Shown here piece by piece: positions 1-7,354 of a stretch of DNA of 21,165 nucleotides. The number at the start of each line of letters is the position of its first letter. Within the stretch, counting starts at the first letter, position 1. Position numbers and translations under genes: made by a program. The DNA is taken from positions 1-21,165 of the forward strand of contig CAYUER010000015.1 of assembly GCA_964443785.1 (NCBI GenBank), given 5' to 3'. The notes beneath the pieces were generated by a model, which was not told where the DNA came from, did not search any database, and was given only the letters and a program-made list of their open reading frames with translations. This stretch comes from CALMZN01 sp964443785. Lineage in GTDB: Bacteria > Patescibacteriota > Patescibacteriia > UBA1558 > GWA2-36-10.

Positions 1-507
1 CTCGACACTACCATTGTTATCAATTTTAATATCCGCGTTTTGCATCAGATCAGGGATAGCAATTTCTGCTTCCGCTTTGTCTTCGGCTTGAAACTCTTCC
101 CAAGTCTTAGTCGCATCATCTTGCTTTTCTTTTCGATTTTTAATACGCTCAAATCTAGTTTTAGCATCCACTTCAATAGCTACTAGTTTGAAACCTGGAA
201 TATTTTTTAGATTTTCAATATCCATTGGTCGTCTGACACCATCTACTACCACTATACTTGCTGTAGCACTATTGACATCGCTGGCTACTATTTTGGAAAA
301 TAAATCTTGTCCAAAATTTTCCCGCAAACTTTTGGAAAGTATTTGATAATTTTCTCGAGCTGTCGGTATATACAAACGCTTCAAAACATCTGTCAAACTA
401 CTAGAAAATTTTATTTGTTGAGCTTGATAATTTTTGACTAGATAATCAGCGGCCGTATCCTTACCGCTAGCAATCATACCAATAAATCCAAAAATTCTTT
501 TTTCCAT
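1..507 (-). CDS. P-loop nucleotide (dNMP/dephospho-CoA kinase-like) kinase, partial
   Basis: The reading frame is open from the ATG at 505-507 to the window edge (169 codons, no stop), so the C-terminus is missing. Residues 7-18 form a Walker A loop, GFIGMIASGKDT (G10-x4-GK16-DT), directly after the first beta strand, as in deoxynucleoside monophosphate kinases and dephospho-CoA kinases. A later stretch, VVVDGVRRPMDIENLK, looks like the strand-and-Arg (DGVRxxxE) segment seen in such kinases. It begins 4 nt after the stop of the dCMP deaminase, so the two are almost certainly co-transcribed. That suggests a role in deoxynucleotide supply, but the substrate cannot be read from sequence. No Shine-Dalgarno is visible. 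Family level is fairly sure; specific function is inference. Confidence 0.7.
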   Translation of the reverse strand, partial: MEKRIFGFIGMIASGKDTAADYLVKNYQAQQIKFSSSLTDVLKRLYIPTARENYQILSKSLRENFGQDLFSKIVASDVNSATASIVVVDGVRRPMDIENLKNIPGFKLVAIEVDAKTRFERIKNRKEKQDDATKTWEEFQAEDKAEAEIAIPDLMQNADIKIDNNGSVE

Positions 508-511
508 TTTT

Positions 512-1042
512 TTATTCTTCAATCTTTACATTACCCTCTTTTGGATGCATGACTTCTACATCTTTAGAAAATAAATCAATCACCATGTCATTCCAATCTT
601 CATTCTCTTGATATTGATCAACATCAATACCAGCACCTTTTAAATATTCAGTAGCAATAGAAGCTCGATAGTCAGCTACATAGACAATACGCCTGACACC
701 AGCCGCTACTATATATTTGCAACAATGAATACAGGGCAAATACTTCATATATAAAGTAGTGCCGTCTGTACTAGTGCCAGACAATTTGGCAGCTTGTAAA
801 ATAGCGTTGTGCTCAGCGTGAATAGTGCGCACACAGTGTCCCTCCTCCATCATGTGTCCGACTTCATCACAATTTGGCAAGCCCTGTGGTGCACCATTGT
901 AGCCGGTAGCAATAATGCGATTGTCTTTGACTAGGACTGCGCCCGCTCGCAAACGATCACAAGAACTGCGTGTGCCAATGATCTTGGTAATAGCGATAAA
1001 ATACTCATCCCAATTTGGTCTTTGATATTTTTTTTCTGACAT
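512..1042 (-). CDS. dCMP/CMP deaminase (ComEB-like cytidylate deaminase)
   Basis: A 176-residue zinc-dependent deaminase that should convert dCMP to dUMP, the precursor of dTMP. The catalytic motifs are clear: H75-A-E77 within IHAEHNAI (zinc ligand and proton-shuttle Glu) and PCIHC at 103-107 supplying zinc ligands C104 and C107. The N-terminal RAGAVLVKDNRIIATGYNG segment and the NCDE and HCVR segments between are typical of the dCMP deaminase/ComE operon protein 2 branch rather than of tRNA or guanine deaminases. Length is normal. The ATG at 1040-1042 lacks a clear Shine-Dalgarno. The downstream kinase-like gene starts 4 nt after the stop, consistent with a two-gene nucleotide metabolism operon. 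Confidence 0.92.
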   Translation of the reverse strand: MSEKKYQRPNWDEYFIAITKIIGTRSSCDRLRAGAVLVKDNRIIATGYNGAPQGLPNCDEVGHMMEEGHCVRTIHAEHNAILQAAKLSGTSTDGTTLYMKYLPCIHCCKYIVAAGVRRIVYVADYRASIATEYLKGAGIDVDQYQENEDWNDMVIDLFSKDVEVMHPKEGNVKIEE

Positions 1043-1099
1043 AGTTTTTTACAAATAATTGTCCTAATTTTACCAAAATAAACAGAGCTTAACCAGCTC

Positions 1100-1128
1100 T
1101 TGACAATTTATCTATTTTATGCTATTAT
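1100..1128 (+). promoter_or_regulatory. Strong sigma70-type promoter of orphan gene
   Basis: TTGACA (1100-1105) and TATTAT (1123-1128) are separated by exactly 17 nt, with TGC just before the -10 (extended -10). This is the best promoter match in the window and predicts a start near 1135. A 6-bp inverted repeat, AGAGCT (1084-1089) and AGCTCT (1095-1100), abuts the -35 and could be an operator or a weak hairpin; that is inference. Confidence 0.8.
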
Positions 1129-1151
1129 ATAGAGTATTTCACTGGAATTCC

Positions 1152-1221
1152 GCCTATTCTTAGGCCACACAGTTCACCGCTTGAGATCGTCACAAGAGGC
1201 AGGAAACTGCCTAACAAGGAG
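1152..1221 (+). promoter_or_regulatory. Structured 5' leader with two hairpins and strong RBS
   Basis: The leader of about 90 nt contains GCCTA-TTCT-TAGGC (1152-1165) and AGGCAG-GAAA-CTGCCT (1197-1212). The second is closed by a GNRA-type tetraloop and ends 3 nt before the Shine-Dalgarno AAGGAG (1216-1221). A stable hairpin beside the ribosome site suggests message stabilisation or translational control. No known riboswitch class is recognised. Confidence 0.6.
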
Positions 1222-1228
1222 AGAGAAA

Positions 1229-1441
1229 ATGGCAAAAGGAACTCAAAACAACACTGGCGATAAGGTTGATGAAGCGCCCAATGGTTACCTCCATGAAATA
1301 CTGGGTGACCCAGACTACTTCCACCTGATGGCCCGGTTCTCCAAGCGTCACTATGACGCCCTCCTGAAGGCTGGCTTCACTCCAGACCAAGCCATCACGA
1401 TCGTAGCTCACAGCACGCCGATGACCATGATGAATATCTAA
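1229..1441 (+). CDS. Orphan 70-residue protein of unknown function
   Basis: Start chosen at ATG 1229, 7 nt after AAGGAG; an in-frame upstream start at 1181 would place the hairpin inside the coding region and has no RBS. The protein has a polar N-terminus (MAKGTQNNTGDKVDEAPNG), then a probably helical part with FSKRHYDALLKAGFTPDQA and TIVAHSTP. The helix-GFT-helix pattern resembles small three-helix folds, but I do not recognise a family. There is no signal peptide, membrane segment or Cys. By hand count the gene is about 51% G+C, with many C/G-ending codons, richer than the surrounding AT-rich genes. With its own promoter, leader and terminator it is a free-standing unit and looks highly expressed or acquired. 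Confidence 0.75.
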   Translation: MAKGTQNNTGDKVDEAPNGYLHEILGDPDYFHLMARFSKRHYDALLKAGFTPDQAITIVAHSTPMTMMNI

Positions 1442-1488
1442 CAATACCACCCTGACTCACTCACGCAGTAACTCACCTTGGTCTCAAG

Positions 1489-1540
1489 CCCGTCGCGTTG
1501 CTTACACAACATGTGTAAGAGCACGACGGGTATTTTTTTA
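1489..1540 (+). terminator. Rho-independent terminator of the orphan gene
   Basis: Outer stem CCCGTCG (1489-1495) pairs with CGACGGG (1524-1530). Inner stem CTTACACA (1501-1508) pairs with TGTGTAAG (1512-1519). A T-rich run follows (1531-1540). It lies between convergent genes and overlaps the stop of the minus-strand YgjP-like gene. Confidence 0.9.
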
Positions 1541-1921
1541 TACACTTTTTAAAACTTTTTTTAGTTGCTTATAATTTGGCTGAGTCTGGGCCACTAGTTG
1601 CCAAAAATTGCGACTATGATTCATTTCTTGCAGGTGACACAANNNNNNNNNNNNNNNNNNNNNNNNNNNNNNNNNNNNNNNNNNNNNNNNNNNNNNNNNN
1701 NNNNNNNNNNNNNNNNNNNNNNNNNNNNNNNNNNNNNNNNNNGACCACTTGTTGGTCACAAATAATTTTAATAAAAAAAACGGATAAGACTTCGGGGCTG
1801 TCAGTGTCAGGGTACCAGTCCTATCGATAGACAGCCTCACATATCTCAATCTCGCTCGTCGCTTGATCTTAAAAACCAATTCTTGACCTTGATGTTTGAT
1901 TGTTTTACTAACTATCGGCAT
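1538..1921 (-). CDS. YgjP-like (DUF45, SprT-like) metallopeptidase, interrupted by assembly gap
   Basis: The N-terminal part (about 59 residues) has the YgjP/DUF45 pattern: RRARLRYVRLSI followed by GTLTLTAPK and a Trp at the gap edge. After the gap come HLQEMNHSRNFWQLV and PNYKQLKK, which match the end of the zinc site (the last His of HExxH, then the E-x-NHSxxFW motif). The HExxH core itself lies in the gap. The family is usually about 220-240 residues and only about 93 are present, so the true missing DNA is probably near 400 bp rather than the 100 N shown; the apparent in-frame continuity may be accidental. The ATG (1919-1921) overlaps the TGA of the YigZ gene (TGATG), implying translational coupling. 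A zinc peptidase role is known only by family. Confidence 0.8.
   Translation of the reverse strand: MPIVSKTIKHQGQELVFKIKRRARLRYVRLSIDRTGTLTLTAPKSYPFFLLKLFVTNKWXXXXXXXXXXXXXXXXXXXXXXXXXXXXXXXXXXLCHLQEMNHSRNFWQLVAQTQPNYKQLKKVLKSV
1643..1742. other. Assembly gap (100 N)
   Basis: Exactly 100 N, the conventional unknown-size placeholder. It removes the central HExxH-containing part of the YgjP-like gene. Flanks share no obvious repeat. Confidence 0.95.
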
Positions 1922-2307
1922 CAGACTTCTTTGATATTATCCTCGAGCGCTGCTTGAGCACTCTGGGTATAGGCACGCACCAAGCCACCGACGCCTAATT
2001 TTTTTCCACCAAAATAGCGCACTACCACTAGCATCGAATTCATCAATTCTTTTTTTTGCAAAAGATAAAGTAAGGGTTTGCCAGCGGATCCCGAGGGCTC
2101 GTGGCTATTAAAAAATTTTTCTTTGACTTGGCCATTTTCTTTGAATCGATAAGCGTACACGACATGAGAAGAATCGTGATATTCTTTTTTGATGGTATCT
2201 AGTATTTTGGTGACCGACTCCGCGCTATCCAAAACACAAGCAAACCCAATAAACTTGGATTTGCTGACAGTATATTCTATGATTTTATCTTGCTTGATGG
2301 TGAGCAT
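1921..2307 (-). CDS. YigZ/IMPACT family protein, N-terminal domain only
   Basis: A 128-residue protein with the full IMPACT-type signature: SKFIGFA near residue 16, SSHVVYAYR at 47-54, HEPSGSAGKP at 69-78, and VVVRYFGGKKLGVGGLVRAY at 94-113. YigZ proteins are usually about 200 residues with a C-terminal ferredoxin-like domain (DUF1949). Here the protein stops right after the first domain, and the stop (1921-1923) overlaps the next start, so the short form looks genuine. The eukaryotic IMPACT relative regulates Gcn2; the bacterial function is not settled. The ATG overlaps the stop of the upstream small membrane protein (TAATG). Confidence 0.9.
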   Translation of the reverse strand: MLTIKQDKIIEYTVSKSKFIGFACVLDSAESVTKILDTIKKEYHDSSHVVYAYRFKENGQVKEKFFNSHEPSGSAGKPLLYLLQKKELMNSMLVVVRYFGGKKLGVGGLVRAYTQSAQAALEDNIKEV

Positions 2308-2513
2308 TACTGCTCGTTTTCATGTTTAGAATGATCTTTTTTGTGACTGCACCAGCCCCAGCAACAACGATCACCCTTTTTGTTGATCATACCAAAACCC
2401 ATAGCTAGGAACAGAATGCCCCAAAAATATCCCCAAAAATCACCGACAATGATGCCCATGGCTTTGAGTAAGAGGAAGATGCCCAAAATAATGAAAAAAT
2501 ATCCAAACATCAT
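2307..2513 (-). CDS. Small two-helix membrane protein with Cys/His tail
   Basis: A 68-residue protein with two hydrophobic segments (about residues 3-23 and 27-44) separated by a short turn, resembling the LiaI/LiaF-type (DUF5668-like) transmembrane unit; this resemblance is a judgement by eye. The hydrophilic C-terminus contains C50, C51, C55, H57, H61 and H64 within RCCWGWCSHKKDHSKH, which could bind a metal. It is the first gene of a coupled trio with YigZ and YgjP. A TATAAT lies about 30 nt upstream of its ATG. Confidence 0.65.
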   Translation of the reverse strand: MMFGYFFIILGIFLLLKAMGIIVGDFWGYFWGILFLAMGFGMINKKGDRCCWGWCSHKKDHSKHENEQ

Positions 2514-2540
2514 AATTAATAAATTAATGCTTAGGCTTTA

Positions 2541-2546
2541 ATTATA
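2541..2546 (-). promoter_or_regulatory. Candidate -10 (TATAAT) for the small membrane protein-yigZ-ygjP operon
   Basis: The minus strand reads TATAAT here, 27 nt upstream of the ATG at 2511-2513. No good -35 is seen at 17 nt (a T-rich stretch only). It sits in the 64-nt spacer after the antiporter stop. Confidence 0.5.
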
Positions 2547-2577
2547 GTACATTTTGCGAGAAAAAGAAAAAGCTAAT

Positions 2578-3279
2578 TTAGCTAAGCGGTGTAGCTTGAT
2601 CTTTTTTCATCACTGCTTTTTCAAATAAAATAGCACCCACAACGGTGACTAAAATAACTGCCAAAAGAGCAGCCGAAGCCATGGTCTCATCCAAAGCTTT
2701 GTTGGCCAAAGCCACCGCCACAAAGACCAAGCCTACTTCACCACGAATAGTCATAGCCAAACCAACTAGCACACCTTCGTGTTGATCCTTGATCAAATAT
2801 TTTGTCAGATATTTACCACCGAAACCTATTATCATAAATAAGATGGCCCAAAGCCAAACCTTGTAATCAATAACAGCTGATCTTGGCAACATAGTACCAA
2901 TACTGACCAAAAAGCCTCCTACAAAAATATGCATATAGCCTTCGATTTTTTCCCAAGTGTGATGCTTGATCTCATTATCTACCTTGGACAAGACTACACC
3001 CATACCAAANNNNNNNNNNNNNNNNNNNNNNNNNNNNNNNNNNNNNNNNNNNNNNNNNNNNNNNNNNNNNNNNNNNNNNNNNNNNNNNNNNNNNNNNNNN
3101 NNNNNNNNNCCACCAAAAGAAGCAAACAAAGCTAAAAAGGCAATGTCAACCAACATGGTCATATATTCCTTGATCTCGTGGCTATGACTATGTACCAACT
3201 TATCTCTTAAAAAAAATAAAACTACTGACAAAATAGCAATTTCTAAAATAAATAAGACAAATGATTTTAATTTCTGCAT
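2578..3279 (-). CDS. CPA2-type monovalent cation:proton antiporter (KefB/NapA-like), interrupted by assembly gap
   Basis: An integral membrane protein predicted to exchange Na+ or K+ for H+. After the gap, FGMGVVLSKVDNEIKHHTWEKIEG followed by HIFVGGFLVSIGTML aligns by eye with the GAFxAG...FFxSxG region of CPA2 exchangers, and LAMTIRGEVGLVFVAVAL is the characteristic late helix pair. Before the gap are two hydrophobic segments (about 6-24 and 41-55) with a HSHSHEIKE linker. Visible sequence is about 200 residues against about 380-400 for the family. Either most of the N-terminal half lies in the gap, which would then exceed 100 bp, or the gene is truncated; the pre-gap part also resembles the mid-protein linker. 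A TATAAT upstream supports the ATG at 3277-3279 as a true start. Confidence 0.8.
   Translation of the reverse strand: MQKLKSFVLFILEIAILSVVLFFLRDKLVHSHSHEIKEYMTMLVDIAFLALFASFGXXXXXXXXXXXXXXXXXXXXXXXXXXXXXXXXXXFGMGVVLSKVDNEIKHHTWEKIEGYMHIFVGGFLVSIGTMLPRSAVIDYKVWLWAILFMIIGFGGKYLTKYLIKDQHEGVLVGLAMTIRGEVGLVFVAVALANKALDETMASAALLAVILVTVVGAILFEKAVMKKDQATPLS
3010..3109. other. Assembly gap (100 N)
   Basis: Placeholder of unknown true length inside the antiporter gene. No repeat is visible at its edges. Confidence 0.95.
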
Positions 3280-3313
3280 CTTATTTGTAGTTTATACTAA
3301 TAATAAGGCCTAT

Positions 3314-3319
3314 ATTATA
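3314..3319 (-). promoter_or_regulatory. Candidate -10 (TATAAT) for the antiporter
   Basis: The minus strand reads TTGCTATAAT, 34 nt upstream of the antiporter ATG. The -35 position is T-rich and poor. It lies in the 139-nt divergent spacer shared with mfd. Confidence 0.5.
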
Positions 3320-3382
3320 GCAAATAATTAAAAAAAGGAAAGATCAATGGTAAATTTACAGCTTTGCCAAAAAAGGCTTTTT

Positions 3383-3410
3383 TTGCTAAGATGCAATTCC
3401 TGACTAAATA
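3383..3410 (+). promoter_or_regulatory. Candidate mfd promoter, near-leaderless
   Basis: TTGCTA (3383-3388) and TAAATA (3405-3410) are spaced by 16 nt. This would place the transcript start within a few bases of the GTG at 3419, giving an almost leaderless mRNA, in line with the lack of a Shine-Dalgarno. The match is moderate. Confidence 0.35.
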
Positions 3411-3418
3411 AAATATCA

Positions 3419-6362
3419 GTGAAAGTCCGAATTGCCACGGCTGCAGATACTGCTAGCCAAACTTTAGCCCTATTTCACAACCCCCTCTTTACTGAAAGTA
3501 AGGCGATTTTGTGCATTTTGGAAAATAATAAAGAGCTAAAAACTTGGCTAGATTTATTGAAACTTTGGTCTCAAGAGCTCAATTTTGACCAAAAAAAAAT
3601 CATTGTCTGGCCAGACACCAGTGAGGCTAGCCTAGAAGCTCTGATCTCCCTCCATCGCCTCCAAGATAGCATCGTGCTGACTAGCAAAAATAATCTAGCC
3701 AGCATGGTGCCAAAATGGTCAGCGCTCAATGAAAATAAAATCACTCTCCACCATAGTGAATATTATCACCTCCACGCTTTGACCGAAGATTTGATTAAAA
3801 TTGGCTTTGAGCGACACTCCCAAGCATTTACAGAATTTACTTTTAGTATCCGTGGCTCAGTGGTCGATATTTTTCAAGATGACAAAATATTTCGTCTCAA
3901 CTACGACGAAAATAAAATTGAAAAAATAATTTATTTTGACACTGACCAGATATATGCTGAGCATCCTATAGATGAGATGAATATTTGGCCAAAATCAACA
4001 TATCATAAAGAAAAATTTATCACTTCTTTACCAGAACAAGTTTTATTGGTGGCTGATACTGATCTAGCCCAAGAAAATAATTTAAATAATTCGCAAATCA
4101 TTTTTGACCCCTTGGGTAAAGATTATTTCAAAACTGAATCAATTGATAATATTTTGGGTCAACAAAAAAATTATTATCATTTCCTCAAAGAGAAAAAGGA
4201 CGAAAAAATAATCTGGCTCAGTAAAAATAAATTTTTAGCCGAAAAATTAATCAAAGAAAATAATATCCAGTGTTCGCTCTATGATTGGCAACAAGCTTTG
4301 AGCTGGCCACCGGCTATCTACGCTGAAAGACAGCAAATAGTCTTGGTCAATGATTCTTTATTTTTTGCTGAAGAAAAAAGTACTACTCAGGTAGCCCAAG
4401 AATTCCGCTCTGATTTTACTGTTGGTGACCTAGTGGTCCACCGTGATCACGGTATTGCTTTACTCAAAGAAATGACCAGCATGCCAGTCGATGGTCTGCT
4501 CCGCGAATATTTTGTCTTGTCCTATGCGGAAAATGACACACTCTTTGTACCAGTCGATCTAGCTGACAAGCTCGAAAAATACATAGGCCCTGCTAACCCA
4601 AAAATTCATAGACTATCAGTCGGCAATACTTGGCCACAGACTTTACGCAAGATCAAAAGCCAAACCTGGGAACTGGCCAACCAATTATTATTAGTCGAGG
4701 CTACTCGTAAATTACAAAAAAGTCCTGCTTTGAAAACTCAGGATCTTGAAAAAGAAATAGCCCAAAATTTCCCCTACACTCTGACCGCCTCTCAAAGCCA
4801 AGCTATCGAAGAAACTCTGCATGACCTCAGCCAACCCTACCCCTCTGATCGTCTAGTCTGCGGCGATGTGGGCTTTGGTAAAACTGAAGTTGCCATCCGC
4901 GCAGCTGCTCGCGTAGTAGCCAACGGCTTCCAAGTCGCCTTGCTCTGCCCCACTACCCTTCTGGCCCAACAGCACTACGATAATTTTGTCAGCCGTTTTG
5001 AAAAATCTGGCATCAAAGTAGTGCTCATGACTCGCTGGCAAAAAGAAAAAGAAACTAAAGCTAACCTAGCAAGCATCAATGACGGCACTGCTGACATCAT
5101 CATTGGTACTCATCGCCTACTATCACGCGATATTACTTTTCCAAAATTACAATTACTGATTGTCGATGAAGAGCAAAACTTTGGCGTCAAAGACAAAGAA
5201 AAGCTCAAAAAACATCGAGCCAATATCCATTTGTTGACATTGACCGCCACGCCAATACCCCGCACTCTCAATCTAGCTCTATCAATGATCAAAGATATCA
5301 GCCTGATCAATGACCCAATCAAAGATCGCAAAGATATTATTACCAAAGTAGTCGAAGAAAATGACCAAATAGTAGTCGAGGCCATCACTCAGGAGCTAGC
5401 CCGCCAAGGCCAAGTCTACTACCTGTACAACCAAGTAGAGACTATTGATTTAGCTTACAAAAAATTAAAAAACTTACTACCAAAAATCAAGGTGGCTATT
5501 GCTCATGGCCAGCTAGAAGATGAAAAATTGGCGCAAGTAATGCATGAGTTTGATACTGGTCAGATCGATGTCCTGCTCTGCTCCACTATCATTGCCAATG
5601 GTCTAGACATACCGCGAGCCAACACTCTACTGGTTCATAAAGCTAATCGCTTTGGCCTATCACAGCTACACCAGCTCCGCGGACGCATCGGCCGCTCTGA
5701 TCGCCAAGCCTATGCCTACTTTATGCATAGCTCGGAAAAGCTACCGAAGCTTGCTAGCCAAAGATTAGGCTTCTTAAAACAAGCAAGTCACTTGGGCGAA
5801 GGCTTCAAAGTGGCCAACAAAGATCTGGAGCTGCGTGGTGTCGGACAAATCTTGGGCCAAGCTCAATCTGGCAAAGTAAAAACCATTGGCCTCGGACTTT
5901 ATCAGCAGCTCATATCAGAAACTATCCGCGAAATCAAAGGCCAGCCAGTCAAATATTGGCGCGATGTGGAAATAAAACTACCAATCGATACTAGTCTGCC
6001 GCTTGATTTTAAAAAATCTATTGCTGAAAAAATTATTTTTTACCAAAAAATCAGCCAGGAGCGTGATTTAGAAAAAATAGAAAAAAATATTCACGAAACT
6101 CAAGAAAAAAATATTGCTAATCTTTGGCACTTACAAAAAATAAAAATCCTCTGCCAAGAAAAAAATATTATTTCAATCAATGACCAAAAAAATCAAACTA
6201 AACACTGGCTGGTGATCAATTTTATCAAACAACCAAATCTCAAAAATATTGTCTTACTCCAAGAAAAAAATCCGCACTGGCTCTACCAAAATTTACAAAT
6301 AAAAATTGAGTTTGATTACTTGGCCAAAAATTTATTAAACAATCTAGAATCTACAATAAATA
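3419..6362 (+). CDS. mfd: Transcription-repair coupling factor Mfd, 3' end in gap
   Basis: An SF2 translocase that removes RNA polymerase stalled at DNA lesions and recruits UvrA. About 981 residues are visible before the gap. The N-terminal part (to about 320) is the degenerate UvrB-like module. The RNAP-interacting domain begins near residue 335 (VGDLVVHRDHGIALLKEM). The helicase core shows Walker A GDVGFGKT (482-489), DEEQ (583-586), LTATPIPRT, and motif VI QLRGRIGRS (752-760). The TRG-like region FKVANKDLELRGVGQILG follows. E. coli Mfd is 1148 residues. The C-terminal D7 region is weakly conserved and its end lies in the gap; sequence after the gap belongs to a minus-strand gene. The GTG start has no Shine-Dalgarno and is tentative. 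Confidence 0.95.
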
Positions 6363-6462
6363 NNNNNNNNNNNNNNNNNNNNNNNNNNNNNNNNNNNNNN
6401 NNNNNNNNNNNNNNNNNNNNNNNNNNNNNNNNNNNNNNNNNNNNNNNNNNNNNNNNNNNNNN
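6363..6462. other. Assembly gap (100 N)
   Basis: Placeholder of unknown size hiding the mfd stop codon. The open frame continuing across it to 6547 is a coincidence, because the right flank encodes a gene on the other strand. Confidence 0.95.
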
Positions 6463-6479
6463 CCCTGTTGGCTTGCTAG

Positions 6480-6800
6480 CTAGGCGGACAACTTCAATCT
6501 CCCTCGCCATTCATCATCGAGAGCCATCTGCTCGGCTAAAGCACTAGACAGATCGTCTAAGATATTTGGCCGACGACAAGCCTCAGTGCCTCCTTTGCCG
6601 TGCAAACGAGAGTACAAGTCCAGCGACAGCTCTTCCGGCAGGCTGACAAAGAGCCGAAAAGACAAACACAACTCTCGCCAACTAGCTTCCGGATTGAGTA
6701 GCCGCAAAAACTGCACACACTCTTCACTGGTCCAAAAAGCCCAGAGAGCCCAAGCTCGCCACAGGTGCTCTCGTTCTTTTTTTTGTTTTTCAGAGGACAT
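6480..6800 (-). CDS. Orphan 106-residue protein of unknown function
   Basis: Start at ATG 6798-6800, six bases after a purine-rich AAAGGGGG Shine-Dalgarno; an overlapping GTG one codon upstream is an alternative. The protein is rich in Trp, Leu and charged residues (EHLWRAWALWAFWTSEECVQ, later WRELCLSFRLFVSLPEELSL) and looks all-helical and soluble, with no signal peptide. I recognise no family. It is more G+C-rich than its neighbours and carries a strong RBS, which most genes here lack, like the orphan at 1229-1441. It is divergent from smpB, and a candidate promoter (TTGGTT, 18 nt, TATAAC on the minus strand) lies in the shared spacer. The overlapping plus-strand frame is a shadow. Confidence 0.6.
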   Translation of the reverse strand: MSSEKQKKEREHLWRAWALWAFWTSEECVQFLRLLNPEASWRELCLSFRLFVSLPEELSLDLYSRLHGKGGTEACRRPNILDDLSSALAEQMALDDEWRGRLKLSA

Positions 6801-6850
6801 CACACACCCCCTTTCTTTGAAATGAGCGGAAAATTATGTTATAGTCAAAA

Positions 6851-6880
6851 TACTTGGCTATAACCAATACCAAGTATAAT
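6851..6880. promoter_or_regulatory. Divergent promoter region with 7-bp palindrome upstream of smpB
   Basis: TACTTGG (6851-6857) and CCAAGTA (6870-6876) form a perfect inverted repeat with a 12-nt spacer, and TTGG/CCAA nests inside it. The right arm overlaps the first two bases of TATAAT (6875-6880), the likely -10 for smpB, and the left arm covers its -35 region. On the other strand TTGGTT and TATAAC, 18 nt apart, could serve the orphan gene. This is an operator-like layout; the regulator is unknown. Confidence 0.55.
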
Positions 6881-6899
6881 CATATAATTTCTACAGTTT

Positions 6900-7349
6900 A
6901 TGTCAATTTTGGCCATAAATAAAACAGTCAGTCGCGACTACCAAATTCTCGAAGAATTCGAGGCTGGCTTGGTTTTGACTGGCCAAGAGGTCAAATCAGT
7001 CAAAAGCAAACATGTGGATTTTAAAGGCTCTTTCATTTCTATACGCTATGGCGAGGCTTGGCTCAAAAAGCTCTTTATTGCCCCTTATAGCAAGGCGGGC
7101 CTATCCCTCAAAAGCTACAACCCTATCCGCGACCGCAAATTGCTCCTCCACCGCAAAGAAGTGCTGAGTTTGGCCAATAAAACTGACTCCAAGGGCTTGA
7201 CAATAATACCCATTTCCGTGTATACTAGCCGAAGATTAATTAAGGTAAAACTGGCCTTAGTTAAGGGAAAAAAGAAATTTGACAAGCGCGCTGATATAAA
7301 AAAGCGTGAAATAAACCGCAATATTCAGCAGCGTCTGAAAAATTATTAA
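6900..7349 (+). CDS. smpB: SsrA-binding protein SmpB
   Basis: A 149-residue RNA-binding protein that delivers tmRNA to stalled ribosomes. Diagnostic stretches are present: EAGLVLTGQEVKSVKSKHVDF (split as EAGLVLTGQEVKSV and KSKHVDF), RDRKLLLHRKEV, and the C-terminal GKKKFDKRADIKKREINR tail that occupies the mRNA channel. Length is normal. The ATG lies about 20 nt after the -10, so the leader is short, and no Shine-Dalgarno is visible. The stop is only 5 nt before the tmRNA 5' end, so smpB and ssrA are very likely co-transcribed, which couples the two partners of trans-translation. Confidence 0.97.
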   Translation: MSILAINKTVSRDYQILEEFEAGLVLTGQEVKSVKSKHVDFKGSFISIRYGEAWLKKLFIAPYSKAGLSLKSYNPIRDRKLLLHRKEVLSLANKTDSKGLTIIPISVYTSRRLIKVKLALVKGKKKFDKRADIKKREINRNIQQRLKNY

Positions 7350-7354
7350 TTTAT

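Noticed and set aside
3366..3387. GCC-AAAAAA-GGC plus T-run as a terminator
   Set aside because: Only a 3-bp stem; too weak to call.
3391..3411. Six-codon mini-ORF (MQFLTK) just before the mfd GTG
   Set aside because: No RBS, and the predicted transcript start lies downstream of it; probably chance.
6463..6547. Apparent C-terminal continuation of mfd after the gap
   Set aside because: The frame crosses 100 N by chance; the sequence after the gap is the antisense of the 6480-6800 gene and has no Mfd-like features.
6586..6825. Plus-strand frame opposite the 106-residue orphan
   Set aside because: Ser/Lys/Arg-rich low-complexity shadow without promoter or RBS; the minus strand has both.
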